Shown piece after piece: positions 1 to 8,779 of a stretch of 64,000 nt of DNA. How positions within the stretch are numbered: position 1 is the stretch's first letter; each line of letters opens with the position of its first letter. Both the position numbers and the translations under genes were made by a program. The notes below the pieces were generated by a model. The model made no database searches. It was not told the DNA's origin and saw nothing but the letters and a program-made list of their open reading frames with translations. Origin of the DNA: Ornithomonoglobus_A sp034090805 (GTDB lineage: Bacteria; Bacillota; Clostridia; UBA1381); NCBI GenBank assembly GCA_034090805.1, contig JAXDRV010000138.1:79358-143357 (forward strand). The letters run 5' to 3'.

Positions 1-33
1 TGTTTCATAGCTGTTCATAATTTTCTCAGCCAT
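1..33 (-). CDS. rpsF: Probable 30S ribosomal protein S6, N-terminal 11 codons only
   Basis: Only the first 11 codons are inside the window; they read MAEKIMNSYET on the minus strand. NSYET followed by a hydrophobic strand is how many S6 proteins begin, but the rest lies outside the window. The start is supported by a GGAGG ribosome binding site 7 bases upstream, a structured leader and an exact sigma-70 promoter. The identification rests on a very short peptide plus the leader, so it remains tentative. Confidence 0.5.
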   Translation of the reverse strand, partial: MAEKIMNSYET

Positions 34-105
34 TTTCGCACCTCCTTATGGACATTAGTCCCGAAAGCCTGTCTTTCGGGCAAGGATGTCCGCCTTTCAG
101 CAGAC
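34..105 (-). promoter_or_regulatory. Structured 5' leader, possible S6:S18-type autoregulatory RNA
   Basis: Read on the minus strand, the leader contains GGACAT pairing with ATGTCC and, inside it, CCCGAAAG pairing with CTTTCGGG, separated by asymmetric internal loops. It ends next to the ribosome binding site of the partial gene at 1-33. A stem with an internal loop just before rpsF is the known position of the S6:S18-binding mRNA motif. Assignment to that motif is inference from position and shape. Confidence 0.4.
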
Positions 106-111
106 TTTAAT

Positions 112-140
112 ATTATACACCAAAATAACGCTTTTGTCAA
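112..140 (-). promoter_or_regulatory. Sigma-70/A promoter for the partial gene at 1-33
   Basis: Minus-strand TTGACA (plus positions 135-140) and TATAAT (112-117) are separated by exactly 17 bases. The predicted transcript starts about 70 bases before the start codon and includes the hairpin leader. Confidence 0.8.
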
Positions 141-271
141 TATGTTTTTTTGAAATTTTTTAGCTTTTTATGGCAGGGTAATTCAGAATTTACAATGGAA
201 CAAGTGAATATATATTCATATGTTGTGCAAAAACGACAAAGAATTCATGGTAAATTATACATATCTCACCA

Positions 272-300
272 TTTAAAATTATCACGATACGTGATATAAT
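272..300 (+). promoter_or_regulatory. Hydrogenase operon promoter with overlapping palindrome
   Basis: A consensus TATAAT lies at 295-300, 17 bases after a poor -35 (TTTAAA, 272-277). The perfect inverted repeat ATCACG-ATA-CGTGAT occupies 281-295 and touches the -10 box, the position expected of a repressor operator. The half-site does not match the usual clostridial Rex consensus (TTGTTAA). The regulator is unknown. Confidence 0.5.
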
Positions 301-362
301 TAATCTGTACGGATATTTGTAATCAATTTATCTAACAATATAAAATGAGGAGGCATAATTGA

Positions 363-869
363 ATGGAGAAAAAACCGGCGATCCCTTTTAAGGGGACGAA
401 GGCACAGGAGCTTGAGCTCAAGGAATTTATCGAGCTTGAAAAATCTCAGCCGGGAGCACTGATGCCAGTGCTACAGAAGGCGCAGGAAATTTACGGCTAT
501 CTGCCTGTTGAGGTGCAGAGCATGGTTGCGGAGGGATTGGGGATCTCTCTCAGTGAGGTATACGGCGTTGCGACATTTTATTCGCAGTTTTCGCTCAATC
601 CCAAGGGCGAGCATCGCATAAGCGTATGTCTCGGAACGGCTTGCTACGTTAAGGGTGCGGATAAGATCCTTGAGGGACTTGAGCAGCGTTTGGGGATTAA
701 ATGCGGAGAATGTACTCCGGACGGAGTATTTTCGATTGATTCATGCCGCTGCGTAGGAGCTTGCGGACTTGCTCCCGTTATGATGATTGATGATGACGTT
801 TACGGAAGAATGACCGTTGATCAGATTGACGATATACTCAAGAAATACACAGTAAAGCGCAGAAAGTAA
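363..869 (+). CDS. hydC: NAD-reducing/bifurcating [FeFe]-hydrogenase, NuoE-like 2Fe-2S subunit
   Basis: This 168-residue thioredoxin-fold [2Fe-2S] protein belongs to the NuoE/HydC/HndA family. The four ligand cysteines are recognisable in VCLGTACYVKGA (about residue 90) and SCRCVGACGLAPV (about residue 128). In trimeric electron-bifurcating hydrogenases this subunit relays electrons beside the flavin subunit. It is followed after 12 bases by the NuoF-like gene and then by the catalytic subunit, so the three form one operon. A GAGGAGG ribosome binding site precedes the ATG. Family assignment is secure; bifurcation is inferred from gene content. Confidence 0.93.
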   Translation: MEKKPAIPFKGTKAQELELKEFIELEKSQPGALMPVLQKAQEIYGYLPVEVQSMVAEGLGISLSEVYGVATFYSQFSLNPKGEHRISVCLGTACYVKGADKILEGLEQRLGIKCGECTPDGVFSIDSCRCVGACGLAPVMMIDDDVYGRMTVDQIDDILKKYTVKRRK

Positions 870-881
870 GGAGGGACATGA

Positions 882-2759
882 ATGCTTACCGTTGAAGAAT
901 TAAATAAAATCCGGGAAAAAATGAAGGACATCGTTTCGATGAGAGATGAGGGTGCCGAAAACAAATCCGGCTACAAGTACCAGGTGCTTGTCTGCGGAGG
1001 TACGGGCTGTCACTCATCGGGCAGCCAGAAGGTGCTTGACGCACTGAATGAGCAGATTGCGGCTCATCAGCTTGAAAAGGATGTAAAAATAGTAAGAACG
1101 GGCTGTTTCGGACTTTGTTCGTTAGGCCCTATAATGATAGTTTATCCTGAGGGTGCATTTTATGCAAGAGTTCAGCCGGAAACAATTTCGGAAATAGTTG
1201 AGGAACATCTTATAAAGGGTAATGTTGTAAAGCATCTGCTTTATGAAAGCACAGTCTGCGAGGACGGAACGATAAAATCCCTCCAGGAAACAGACTTCTA
1301 TAAAAAGCAGCTCAGAGTTGCGCTCAAAAACTGCGGCGTAATCGACCCTGAGGATATTGAGGAATACATAGCTACAGACGGTTATCAGGCACTTGCAAAG
1401 GTGCTTACAACCATGACACCGGATGATGTTATACAGGTGCTGCTTGATTCGGGCTTAAGAGGCAGAGGCGGCGGCGGCTTCCCGACAGGACGCAAGTGGG
1501 CGTTTGCGAAGGCGTCGGACAGCGATCAGAAATACGTATGCTGTAATGCGGACGAGGGTGACCCCGGAGCGTTCATGGATCGTTCCATACTTGAGGGCGA
1601 CCCGCACACGGTGCTTGAGGCTATGGCAATTGCCGGCTACACAATCGGCGCAAACAAGGGCTTTATATATGTACGTGCGGAGTACCCCGTTGCCGTAAAC
1701 AGACTTAACGTTGCGATTGCGCAGGCTAAGGAATACGGACTTTTGGGCGAGGGTATTTTCGGAACGGATTTCTCGTTTGATATTGAGTTAAGACTCGGTG
1801 CGGGCGCGTTTGTCTGCGGTGAAGAAACAGCACTTATGACGTCAATCGAGGGTAACAGAGGTGAGCCCAGACCCAGACCGCCGTTCCCGGCAGTAAAGGG
1901 TCTGTTCGGAAAGCCGACAATACTTAATAACGTTGAAACATATGCAAATATTTGTAAGATTATATTAAACGGTCCTGAGTGGTTTGCGTCCATGGGTACA
2001 AAAACCTCAAAGGGAACAAAGGTATTCGCGCTCGGCGGAAAGATCACGAACGTAGGTCTTGTTGAGGTTCCGATGGGAACAACGCTGCGTGAAATCGTTG
2101 AGGAAATAGGCGGCGGAGTGCCGAACGGTAAGAAGTTCAAGGCTGCTCAGACGGGCGGACCGTCGGGCGGATGTATTCCCGCTTGTCATATTGACGTGCC
2201 TATCGATTACGAAAACCTGATAAATCTCGGCTCGATGATGGGATCGGGCGGTCTTATCGTAATGGACGAGGATACTTGTATGGTTGACATTGCAAAGTTC
2301 TTCCTTGAATTTACAGTGGACGAGTCATGCGGAAAATGTACGCCGTGCCGTATAGGAACAAGACGACTGTATCAGTTTATAGATAAGATAACAAAGGGCG
2401 AGGGAGAGCTTGATGATCTGGACAAGATAAAAGAGCTTTGTTCGCATATGCACTCGACATCACTGTGTGCGCTCGGTCAGACTACTCCGAACCCGGTAAT
2501 TTCGACAATGCGCTACTTTGAGGACGAATACATTGCTCATGTTAAGGATAAGACCTGTCCGGCAGGAGTGTGCAAGAGCCTGATGTCTTACGAGATTATT
2601 CCGAAGCTTTGTAAGGGTTGTACGCTTTGTGCAAAGAACTGTCCCGTCGATGCTATTTCCGGCGAGGTTAAAAAGCCGCATAAGATTGACAGACATAAGT
2701 GTATCAAGTGTGGTTTGTGCATGAAGAATTGTAAGTTCGGCGCTATTATTAAGAAATAG
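882..2759 (+). CDS. hydB: Bifurcating [FeFe]-hydrogenase, NuoF-like FMN/NADH subunit
   Basis: At 625 residues it has the layout of HydB/HndC: an N-terminal 2Fe-2S thioredoxin-like domain (CGGTGCHSSGS near residue 38), the FMN/NADH-binding NuoF core with RGRGGGGFPTGRKW near residue 192, the 4Fe-4S motif SCGKCTPCR near 483, and two C-terminal ferredoxin motifs (CKGCTLCAKNCP, CIKCGLCMKNC). It would oxidise or reduce NAD(H) and pass electrons to the HydA partner downstream. An AAGGAGGG ribosome binding site lies in the 12-base gap after hydC. The appended ferredoxin domains distinguish it from complex I NuoF. Confidence 0.94.
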   Translation: MLTVEELNKIREKMKDIVSMRDEGAENKSGYKYQVLVCGGTGCHSSGSQKVLDALNEQIAAHQLEKDVKIVRTGCFGLCSLGPIMIVYPEGAFYARVQPETISEIVEEHLIKGNVVKHLLYESTVCEDGTIKSLQETDFYKKQLRVALKNCGVIDPEDIEEYIATDGYQALAKVLTTMTPDDVIQVLLDSGLRGRGGGGFPTGRKWAFAKASDSDQKYVCCNADEGDPGAFMDRSILEGDPHTVLEAMAIAGYTIGANKGFIYVRAEYPVAVNRLNVAIAQAKEYGLLGEGIFGTDFSFDIELRLGAGAFVCGEETALMTSIEGNRGEPRPRPPFPAVKGLFGKPTILNNVETYANICKIILNGPEWFASMGTKTSKGTKVFALGGKITNVGLVEVPMGTTLREIVEEIGGGVPNGKKFKAAQTGGPSGGCIPACHIDVPIDYENLINLGSMMGSGGLIVMDEDTCMVDIAKFFLEFTVDESCGKCTPCRIGTRRLYQFIDKITKGEGELDDLDKIKELCSHMHSTSLCALGQTTPNPVISTMRYFEDEYIAHVKDKTCPAGVCKSLMSYEIIPKLCKGCTLCAKNCPVDAISGEVKKPHKIDRHKCIKCGLCMKNCKFGAIIKK

Positions 2760-2776
2760 TCAGGAGGAGTATATAG

Positions 2777-4513
2777 ATGGTAACATTAAAAATAAACGGC
2801 ATCAGCGTTACTGTGCCGGAGGATTATACTATTCTTCAGGCGGCAAAGGAGATTAATGTTGAAATACCCTCCCTGTGCTATCTGAAGGACGTAAACTGCA
2901 TCGGCGCCTGCCGTGTGTGTGTAGTTGAGCTTGTTGAAAGAGGAAGAAGCCGTCTTGTGGCATCGTGCGTTTATCCGGTTGCTGAGGGCATGGAGGTATA
3001 CACAAACACTCCTGCTGTAAGAACCTCAAGACGTACAACAATTGAGCTTATTCTTTCAACACATCATAAGAAATGTCTTTCCTGCGTGAGAGGAAACAAC
3101 TGCGAGCTGCAGAAGCTTTCGTTTGACTACGGAGTTGATGAGGATCGCTTTGCTCAGGAGGAAATCGTATACGATATAGATAATTTGTCACCGTATATTA
3201 TAAGAGATAACAATAAATGTATTATGTGCCGCCGCTGTACGGCTGCCTGCAACAAGGTTCAGACTGTCGGCGCAATAGGCGAGATTGCAAGAGGCTATAA
3301 GGTACACGTAGGCTGTGCATTTGAAAAGAGCATGAATGACGTTTCGTGCGTGGGCTGCGGTCAGTGTATAGTTGCCTGCCCTGTAGGCGCACTTAACGAA
3401 AAGAGCCAGATTGACGAGGTTTGGGACGCAATCGCAGATCCGTCAAAGAAGGTTGTTGTATTTACCGCCCCGTCGATAAGAGCAACACTCGGCGAATGCT
3501 TTGATATGCCTGTCGGCACAAACGTTGAGGGTAAGATGGTATCGGCTATAAGACGTCTTGGTGTTGACGGCGTATTCAACATGGACGTTACGGCGGATCT
3601 CACGATAATGGAGGAGGCAACCGAGCTGCTTGAGCGTATTGACCACGGTGACGGTCTGCCGATGTTCACAAGCTGCTGCCCGGGTTGGGTTAAGTTTGTT
3701 GAGCATCAGTATCCGGATTTCATTCCGAATCTGTCAACGTGTAAATCACCGCAGCAGATGTTCGGCGCGGTATTAAAGACGTACTATGCGCAGAAGATGG
3801 GAATAGATCCGAAGGATCTGTTTGTTGTCAGCGTAATTCCGTGTACGGCAAAGAAGTTTGAGTGTACAAGACCTGAGGAAAACGCTTTTGATTTTGCGGA
3901 TGTGGACGTTTCGCTTACGACACGTGAGCTGTCGAAGATGATTAAGGGTGCTGGACTGAAGTTTACAGAGCTTAAGGACGAAGCTTTTGACAATCCGTTT
4001 GAAACAGCTACAGGTGCCGGCGCAATATTCGGCGCAACGGGCGGCGTTATGGAGGCTGCATTAAGAACAGCGGCGGACGTGCTTGACGGCAGTTCGAGAA
4101 AGATCGAATTCAGAGAGGTAAGAGGCACCGAGGGAATCAAAGAGGCTACATATACCTTGGGCGGACAGAAGCTCAGAGTTGCCGTTGCATCGGGACTCGG
4201 AAACGCAAGAAAAATCCTTGACAGCATAAAGAACGGCGAAAAGCAGTATGATTTTGTTGAGGTTATGGCGTGTCCCGGAGGCTGCGTAAACGGCGGCGGT
4301 CAGCCTGTTCAGGGTGACAGCGTGAGAAATTACGTTGACCTCAAGACTTTGAGAGCAAAGGCACTGTACGATACGGATAAAAAGCTTAAGTACAGAAAGG
4401 CGCATCTCAATCCCGTTATACAAATGCTGTATGATGAGTATTTTGACGCACCGGGCAAGCACCGTGCTCACAGACTGCTCCATACTCAGTATGTAAAGAG
4501 AGACAGATACTAA
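2777..4513 (+). CDS. hydA: [FeFe]-hydrogenase catalytic subunit HydA
   Basis: The 578-residue catalytic subunit carries an N-terminal 2Fe-2S domain, the His-Cys cluster motif HHKKCLSCVRGNNC, two 4Fe-4S motifs (CIMCRRCTAACN, CVGCGQCIVACP) and the H-cluster domain. H-cluster signatures are TSCCPGW (about residue 298), KSPQQMFG (about 324) and MACPGGCVNGGGQP (about 497). The gene follows hydB by 17 bases with its own AGGAGG site, closing an operon whose three-subunit make-up matches ferredoxin- and NAD-dependent bifurcating hydrogenases. Maturation genes hydEFG are not in the window. Confidence 0.95.
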   Translation: MVTLKINGISVTVPEDYTILQAAKEINVEIPSLCYLKDVNCIGACRVCVVELVERGRSRLVASCVYPVAEGMEVYTNTPAVRTSRRTTIELILSTHHKKCLSCVRGNNCELQKLSFDYGVDEDRFAQEEIVYDIDNLSPYIIRDNNKCIMCRRCTAACNKVQTVGAIGEIARGYKVHVGCAFEKSMNDVSCVGCGQCIVACPVGALNEKSQIDEVWDAIADPSKKVVVFTAPSIRATLGECFDMPVGTNVEGKMVSAIRRLGVDGVFNMDVTADLTIMEEATELLERIDHGDGLPMFTSCCPGWVKFVEHQYPDFIPNLSTCKSPQQMFGAVLKTYYAQKMGIDPKDLFVVSVIPCTAKKFECTRPEENAFDFADVDVSLTTRELSKMIKGAGLKFTELKDEAFDNPFETATGAGAIFGATGGVMEAALRTAADVLDGSSRKIEFREVRGTEGIKEATYTLGGQKLRVAVASGLGNARKILDSIKNGEKQYDFVEVMACPGGCVNGGGQPVQGDSVRNYVDLKTLRAKALYDTDKKLKYRKAHLNPVIQMLYDEYFDAPGKHRAHRLLHTQYVKRDRY

Positions 4514-4519
4514 TTAATA

Positions 4520-4544
4520 AAGGCGGCTCAATGAGCCGCCTTTT
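4520..4544. terminator. Bidirectional intrinsic terminator between hydA and pgcA
   Basis: The perfect stem GGCGGCTC/GAGCCGCC with an AAT loop is flanked by A and T runs, so it can terminate both convergent transcription units. Confidence 0.85.
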
Positions 4545-4556
4545 ATATGCTTAATT

Positions 4557-6290
4557 TTACAGTCCGAACTGCTCCTTGCAGGATTCCAGAACCTTGTCTA
4601 TTGTTGCTTCCGCAGATTCAAAGCTATCGGCAAAGGTGCCGAGATACAGCTTAATTTTCGGCTCTGTGCCGGAGGGTCTTACGATGAAGTAGGTCTTGTC
4701 GTCCGACAGATTATACTTGAGAACATCAGATTTAGGCAGATCCTTGATCGGTGAAACACCGCCCTTTGTATCCTTTATTGTCTGAGTCTTGTAGTCGGTG
4801 TAAAGAATAACGTTCATACCGGCAACCTTTGTGGGGGGAGTCTGTCTTAAGCCGGCAAGCAGAGCTGCCATTTTCTCCATGCCGTCCTTACCGGGCATTG
4901 TGAAGGAAACGGTTCTTTCTGCGTAGTAGCCGTAACGCTTGTATATATCCTGAAGCGCTTCGTAAAGCGACATTCCCTTTGTTTTGTAATAAGCTGCCAT
5001 TTCGGCAATGAGCATAGTCGCAACAACACCGTCCTTGTCACGTGCGTGCGTGCCGACAAGATAGCCGTAGCTTTCCTCGAAGCCTATCAGATAGGTGTGA
5101 TTTCCCTTTTCGGCAAATTCGGTCATTTTCTCACCTATGTACTTGAAGCCGGTCAGTACATTCATTACCTCCATGCCGTAGCTGTTGGCGATCGCCGCCG
5201 CAAGCTCGGTTGTAACGATAGTCTTTATAACAACTCCGTTTTCCGGAAGAACGCCCTTTTCCTTCTTTGAACGCAGGATGTATTCAACAAGCAAAGCACC
5301 CGTCTGATTTCCTGTGAGAGTTCTGTATATTCCGTCCGCATCACGTACAACGATACCTACTCTGTCGCAGTCAGGGTCTGTTCCGATTATAACATCAACA
5401 TCATTTTCCTTAGCCATTTGGATAGCTATGGTGAAGCCCTCCTTGTTTTCGGGATTGGGGGATTCCACTGTCGGGAAGTCGCCGTCCTCTGTATCCTGCT
5501 CCTTTACAACAAGCACATTCTTAAAGCCTATGCGGTTTAAGATAGCCTTTATGGGTCTTGAACCGGTGCCGTGGAAAGGTGTGTAAATCAGCTTAAAGCT
5601 GTCTGCAACCTCTTTAACGGCTTCGGGGTTTTGCTGCTGCGACATTACCGCGTCAAGGAACTTTTCATCAAGCTCTGTACCGGGAACGGTAAGCAGGTCA
5701 TTTTCGGCAGCTTCTTCAAGCGAAATATATTTAATATCGTCAAAAACATCATAGCTGTTTATTGCTTCGATAACAACATCGGCAGCATCGGGAGGGAGCT
5801 GACCTCCGTCGGGGCCGTAAACCTTATAGCCGTTGTACTCCTTGGGATTGTGCGAGGCGGTAATCATAACTCCGGCCGCACAGCCAAGCTCTCTTATTCC
5901 GAACGATACCTCCGGAACGGAATGTACGATCGGGAACAGATAAACGTGTATTCCGGCACAGGCAAGAACCTTCGCCGTTTCCTCGGCAAATATACGTGAA
6001 AAATTACGTGTATCGTAGCCTATAAGCACGCCTGCCTTTGCAGCGTCCGCACCCTTTGAATTTACGTATTTTGCAACTCCCTGGCTTGCACGGCGCACAT
6101 TGTAAATGTTCATGCGGTTGGTACCCATGCCGAGTATGCCTCTCATTCCGGCAGTACCAAATTCAAGCTCACGGTAAAATCTTTCCTCAATTTCCTTTTC
6201 GTTGCCCGCAAGAGCCGCAAGCTCTGCTCTGTCGCCCTCTGACAGAACGGGAGAATTAAGCCATCTTTCATATGTTTCCTTGTAACTCAT
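4557..6290 (-). CDS. pgcA: Phosphoglucomutase/phosphomannomutase, alpha-D-phosphohexomutase family
   Basis: The protein interconverts hexose 1- and 6-phosphates. The phosphoserine loop TASHNPKEYNGYK (about residue 141), the metal loop GTDPDCDRVG, the sugar loop GFEESYGY and the phosphate-binding RPSGTEPKIKLY are all present. With about 577 residues it matches the long PgcA-type enzymes of Firmicutes. A possible ATG at 6299 abuts the ribosome binding site; GAGGAG sits 9 bases before the ATG at 6290, so MSYKETYERW is taken as the true start. It is transcribed convergently with the hydrogenase operon. Confidence 0.94.
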   Translation of the reverse strand: MSYKETYERWLNSPVLSEGDRAELAALAGNEKEIEERFYRELEFGTAGMRGILGMGTNRMNIYNVRRASQGVAKYVNSKGADAAKAGVLIGYDTRNFSRIFAEETAKVLACAGIHVYLFPIVHSVPEVSFGIRELGCAAGVMITASHNPKEYNGYKVYGPDGGQLPPDAADVVIEAINSYDVFDDIKYISLEEAAENDLLTVPGTELDEKFLDAVMSQQQNPEAVKEVADSFKLIYTPFHGTGSRPIKAILNRIGFKNVLVVKEQDTEDGDFPTVESPNPENKEGFTIAIQMAKENDVDVIIGTDPDCDRVGIVVRDADGIYRTLTGNQTGALLVEYILRSKKEKGVLPENGVVIKTIVTTELAAAIANSYGMEVMNVLTGFKYIGEKMTEFAEKGNHTYLIGFEESYGYLVGTHARDKDGVVATMLIAEMAAYYKTKGMSLYEALQDIYKRYGYYAERTVSFTMPGKDGMEKMAALLAGLRQTPPTKVAGMNVILYTDYKTQTIKDTKGGVSPIKDLPKSDVLKYNLSDDKTYFIVRPSGTEPKIKLYLGTFADSFESAEATIDKVLESCKEQFGL

Positions 6291-6344
6291 TTTAAACATC
6301 TCCTCACTCTTAATTATTTATCATGCCGATGATTACTGTATACT

Positions 6345-6373
6345 ATTATACAATAAATCTCGGAATAATTCAA
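6345..6373 (-). promoter_or_regulatory. Promoter of pgcA
   Basis: Minus-strand TTGAAT (6368-6373) and TATAAT (6345-6350) are separated by 17 bases and lie about 55 bases before the pgcA start codon. Confidence 0.65.
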
Positions 6374-6418
6374 TCCTTATTATGTTGAAATTTTTCGCAT
6401 ATTCTTATTCAAATTGCT

Positions 6419-6445
6419 AAAAATTGAGCTTGTACCGCAATTTTT
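6419..6445 (-). terminator. Possible terminator after argH
   Basis: AAAAATTG pairs with CAATTTTT around a short loop downstream of the argH stop. The stem is AT-rich and weak, hence the modest confidence. Confidence 0.4.
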
Positions 6446-6472
6446 GCTATGTGTCGCCAAAAGCCGCATCAG

Positions 6473-7858
6473 TCACTGCATCGACTTTTCAATGAACTCA
6501 CGTCCGGCGGCTATTGCCTTTTCAACGGTTGTTTTTGCGGGACCTCCGGTCAGGTTTCGGCCGTTTACGCACGTTTCCATGCTTATTGCGTCGTAAATAT
6601 CCTCATCGATTATGTCCGAAAAGCTCTTAAATTCATCGATTGTGAAATCATCAAGATTTTTTTCGTTTGTAACGGCATAATATACCATCTGCCCGACTAC
6701 GCTGTGCGCTTCACGAAACGGCAGTCCCTTTTTGACAAGATAATCGGCAACGTCCGTAGCGTTTGTGAATCCGCCCTTTGAGCCTTTGAGCATATTATCC
6801 TTTTTAACCGTCATAGTTGCAATCATATCGCAGAACACCGGCAGACAAAGCTTAACGGTGTCTATACTGTCAAATATAGGCTCCTTATCCTCCTGCATAT
6901 CCTTGTTGTAGGCGAGAGGGATACCCTTCATGGTAGTAAGAAGCCCCATAAGATGACCGTAAACACGTCCCGTTTTGCCTCGTATCAACTCCGCAACATC
7001 GGGATTTTTCTTTTGAGGCATGATAGACGAGCCTGTTGAAAAGGCATCGTCCATTTCCACAAACGAAAATTCGTGACTCGACCATAATATAAGTTCCTCG
7101 CAAAATCTTGAAAGGTGCATCATGATCATCGACAGGCATGACGCAAGCTCGATAACGAAATCCCTGTCCGAAACTCCGTCGAGAGAGTTCATCGTAACAG
7201 CGTCAAAACCCAGCTCCTCTGCGACCGATTCTCTGTCTAAAGGATACGTTGTGCCGGCAAGTGCGCCCGAACCGAGAGGCATGATATTTGTGCGTTTGCG
7301 GCAGTCGTCAAGGCGCATAACGTCACGCTTGAACATTTCAAAATATGCCATCAGATGATGAGCAAAGGTAACCGGCTGCGCCTTTTGCAGATGAGTATAT
7401 CCGGGCATTATCGTTTCCGTATGCTCCGCAGCAAGATCCGTAAGCACCGTAAGGGTGTGAAGAAGCATTTGCCTAAGCTCCTCCGTTTCGTCCATAAGAT
7501 ACATACGTATGTCGAGAGCAACCTGATCGTTTCGGCTGCGGCCTGTGTGCAGACGCTTGCCGGCGTCGCCTATGCGGTCGGTGAGGATCTTTTCTATATT
7601 CATATGTATGTCCTCTGCATCAATTAAAAACTCAACGTTTCCGTTTTCTATGTCGGAAAGAATGTTGTTAAGCTCCGAAACGATAGCCTCGCTGTCCTCC
7701 TTTGAAATGATACCCTGTCTGCCGAGCATTTTTGCATGAGCAACAGAGCCTTTTATGTCTTGCTTGTACATACGCTTATCAAAGCGTATGGAGGAGTTGA
7801 AATCATCAACCTTTTTGTCGGTGCTTTTCTGAAAGCGACCGCCCCATAATTTTGCCAT
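6473..7858 (-). CDS. argH: Argininosuccinate lyase
   Basis: This 461-residue enzyme of the fumarase/aspartase superfamily performs the last step of arginine synthesis, splitting argininosuccinate to arginine and fumarate. The family signature [12 protein letters not shown] with the catalytic serine loop is intact, as are [13 protein letters not shown] and TSxP-like N-terminal elements typical of ArgH. Its length is normal. It has its own promoter and no argG neighbour in the window. An AAAGGAA site precedes the start. Confidence 0.95.
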   Translation of the reverse strand: MAKLWGGRFQKSTDKKVDDFNSSIRFDKRMYKQDIKGSVAHAKMLGRQGIISKEDSEAIVSELNNILSDIENGNVEFLIDAEDIHMNIEKILTDRIGDAGKRLHTGRSRNDQVALDIRMYLMDETEELRQMLLHTLTVLTDLAAEHTETIMPGYTHLQKAQPVTFAHHLMAYFEMFKRDVMRLDDCRKRTNIMPLGSGALAGTTYPLDRESVAEELGFDAVTMNSLDGVSDRDFVIELASCLSMIMMHLSRFCEELILWSSHEFSFVEMDDAFSTGSSIMPQKKNPDVAELIRGKTGRVYGHLMGLLTTMKGIPLAYNKDMQEDKEPIFDSIDTVKLCLPVFCDMIATMTVKKDNMLKGSKGGFTNATDVADYLVKKGLPFREAHSVVGQMVYYAVTNEKNLDDFTIDEFKSFSDIIDEDIYDAISMETCVNGRNLTGGPAKTTVEKAIAAGREFIEKSMQ

Positions 7859-7893
7859 ATTTTAATCGTTCCTTTCGTGTGTGTTATAAACAT

Positions 7894-7922
7894 ATTATAT
7901 CACACACACCGTCGGCGGTCAA
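7894..7922 (-). promoter_or_regulatory. argH promoter flanked by GTGTGTG/CACACAC repeats
   Basis: Minus-strand TTGACC (7917-7922) and TATAAT (7894-7899) have a 17-base spacer. The -10 region is enclosed by an inverted repeat GTGTGTG...CACACAC (about 7876-7909), which could be an operator or a transcript hairpin. It does not obviously match the ARG box. Confidence 0.65.
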
Positions 7923-7992
7923 GGTTTTGTTTGATTTATGAATACAATATATTTATTTAGATGTGCCTGCATTTTTGCGTTTAAAGCAGAAA

Positions 7993-8019
7993 GCTGACAC
8001 CGCCCGAAGTGATGTCAGC
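7993..8019. terminator. Hairpin downstream of the XRE gene
   Basis: GCTGACA pairs with TGTCAGC around 13 bases, just past the stop of the minus-strand XRE regulator at 8053. There is no clear T run, so termination is uncertain. Confidence 0.3.
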
Positions 8020-8052
8020 ACATTGCCTGAAGCATGATGAATGACACGGTTT

Positions 8053-8406
8053 TTAATCCTCGTCCGCAATGGGAAGAGAATTACCGCACAAAACATATAT
8101 CATATGCTTAATAAGCTCCTTTGACGGCATATCAAGCGATTTGTAAATACGCATGACGTCATCATCGGACAAAAGATTGTATTCCTCGTATTCGTTTTCC
8201 GAAATATCCCTTAAGGTATCGGCAAACGGAATATCGTACAGCCGGCAGAGCCGCTCGAAGGAATCTATGTCGATTTTGCTCTTGCCCCGCTCCCAGCTGC
8301 TGATGTTCTGAGAGGTTTTGTTTATATATTCCGAAACCTGAGCCTGACTCAGATTCGCCGCAATTCTTGCGTTTTTGAGAGTTACACCTAATTTTTTATA
8401 ATTCAT
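8053..8406 (-). CDS. XRE-family helix-turn-helix transcriptional regulator
   Basis: A Cro/CI-type HTH occupies roughly residues 8-60, with the pattern LSQAQVSEYINKTSQNISSW typical of XRE regulators. The C-terminal half is acidic and unassigned. The start is taken at 8406 (MNYKKLG) because GGAGAAG sits 3-8 bases upstream; ATG codons farther upstream have no ribosome binding site. The gene stands alone between argH and a secreted protein gene, so its target is unknown; self-regulation is the usual pattern. Confidence 0.8.
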   Translation of the reverse strand: MNYKKLGVTLKNARIAANLSQAQVSEYINKTSQNISSWERGKSKIDIDSFERLCRLYDIPFADTLRDISENEYEEYNLLSDDDVMRIYKSLDMPSKELIKHMIYVLCGNSLPIADED

Positions 8407-8418
8407 ATTCTTCTCCAT

Positions 8419-8712
8419 TTCGCTGCTTTTTTCTGTATTAATCCTATATGCCAACGAAACTCCGCACATATTACGGTGGTTAAACGAGTGTGCCGTTATG
8501 ACTTATATATTATATAATGATTTTGGGAAAAAGTCAAATTTTATTTTACGAAGCTGCCCAAAATAATGCAGGTTAATACAATATATAAAATTATATTTTA
8601 GTTATCATTAGGTGAAAAACAAAAATATTGAGCAAAATATCTAAAAAATTACACTCAATTTATGCATATGTAATAAATAAGTGCAAAAAATGAAGAAAAT
8701 ATGAATGAAATG
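8419..8712. other. AT-rich intergenic region, no gene seen
   Basis: The stretch between two divergently transcribed genes is very AT-rich. I see no open frame with a ribosome binding site, no RNA motif and no member of the repeat families found elsewhere in the window. Confidence 0.6.
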
Positions 8713-8744
8713 TTGACAAATTTAATTTGATATGGTATTATAAT
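8713..8744 (+). promoter_or_regulatory. Promoter of the secreted repeat protein gene
   Basis: TTGACA (8713-8718) is followed after 17 bases by TATTAT (8736-8741), overlapping TATAAT at 8739-8744. The local string ATGGTATTATAAT is shared with the glnA promoter near 25900. Confidence 0.75.
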
Positions 8745-8779
8745 TACATCAAAATAAAAAAAGAAAGGTGGGTTTCTAA

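Noticed and set aside
281..295. Rex operator at the hydrogenase promoter
   Set aside because: The half-site ATCACG does not resemble the TTGTTAA/TTGTGA-type Rex half-site.
1637..2140. 167-codon antisense frame in hydB
   Set aside because: It is the reverse strand of a strongly conserved gene with biased codons; no start signals.
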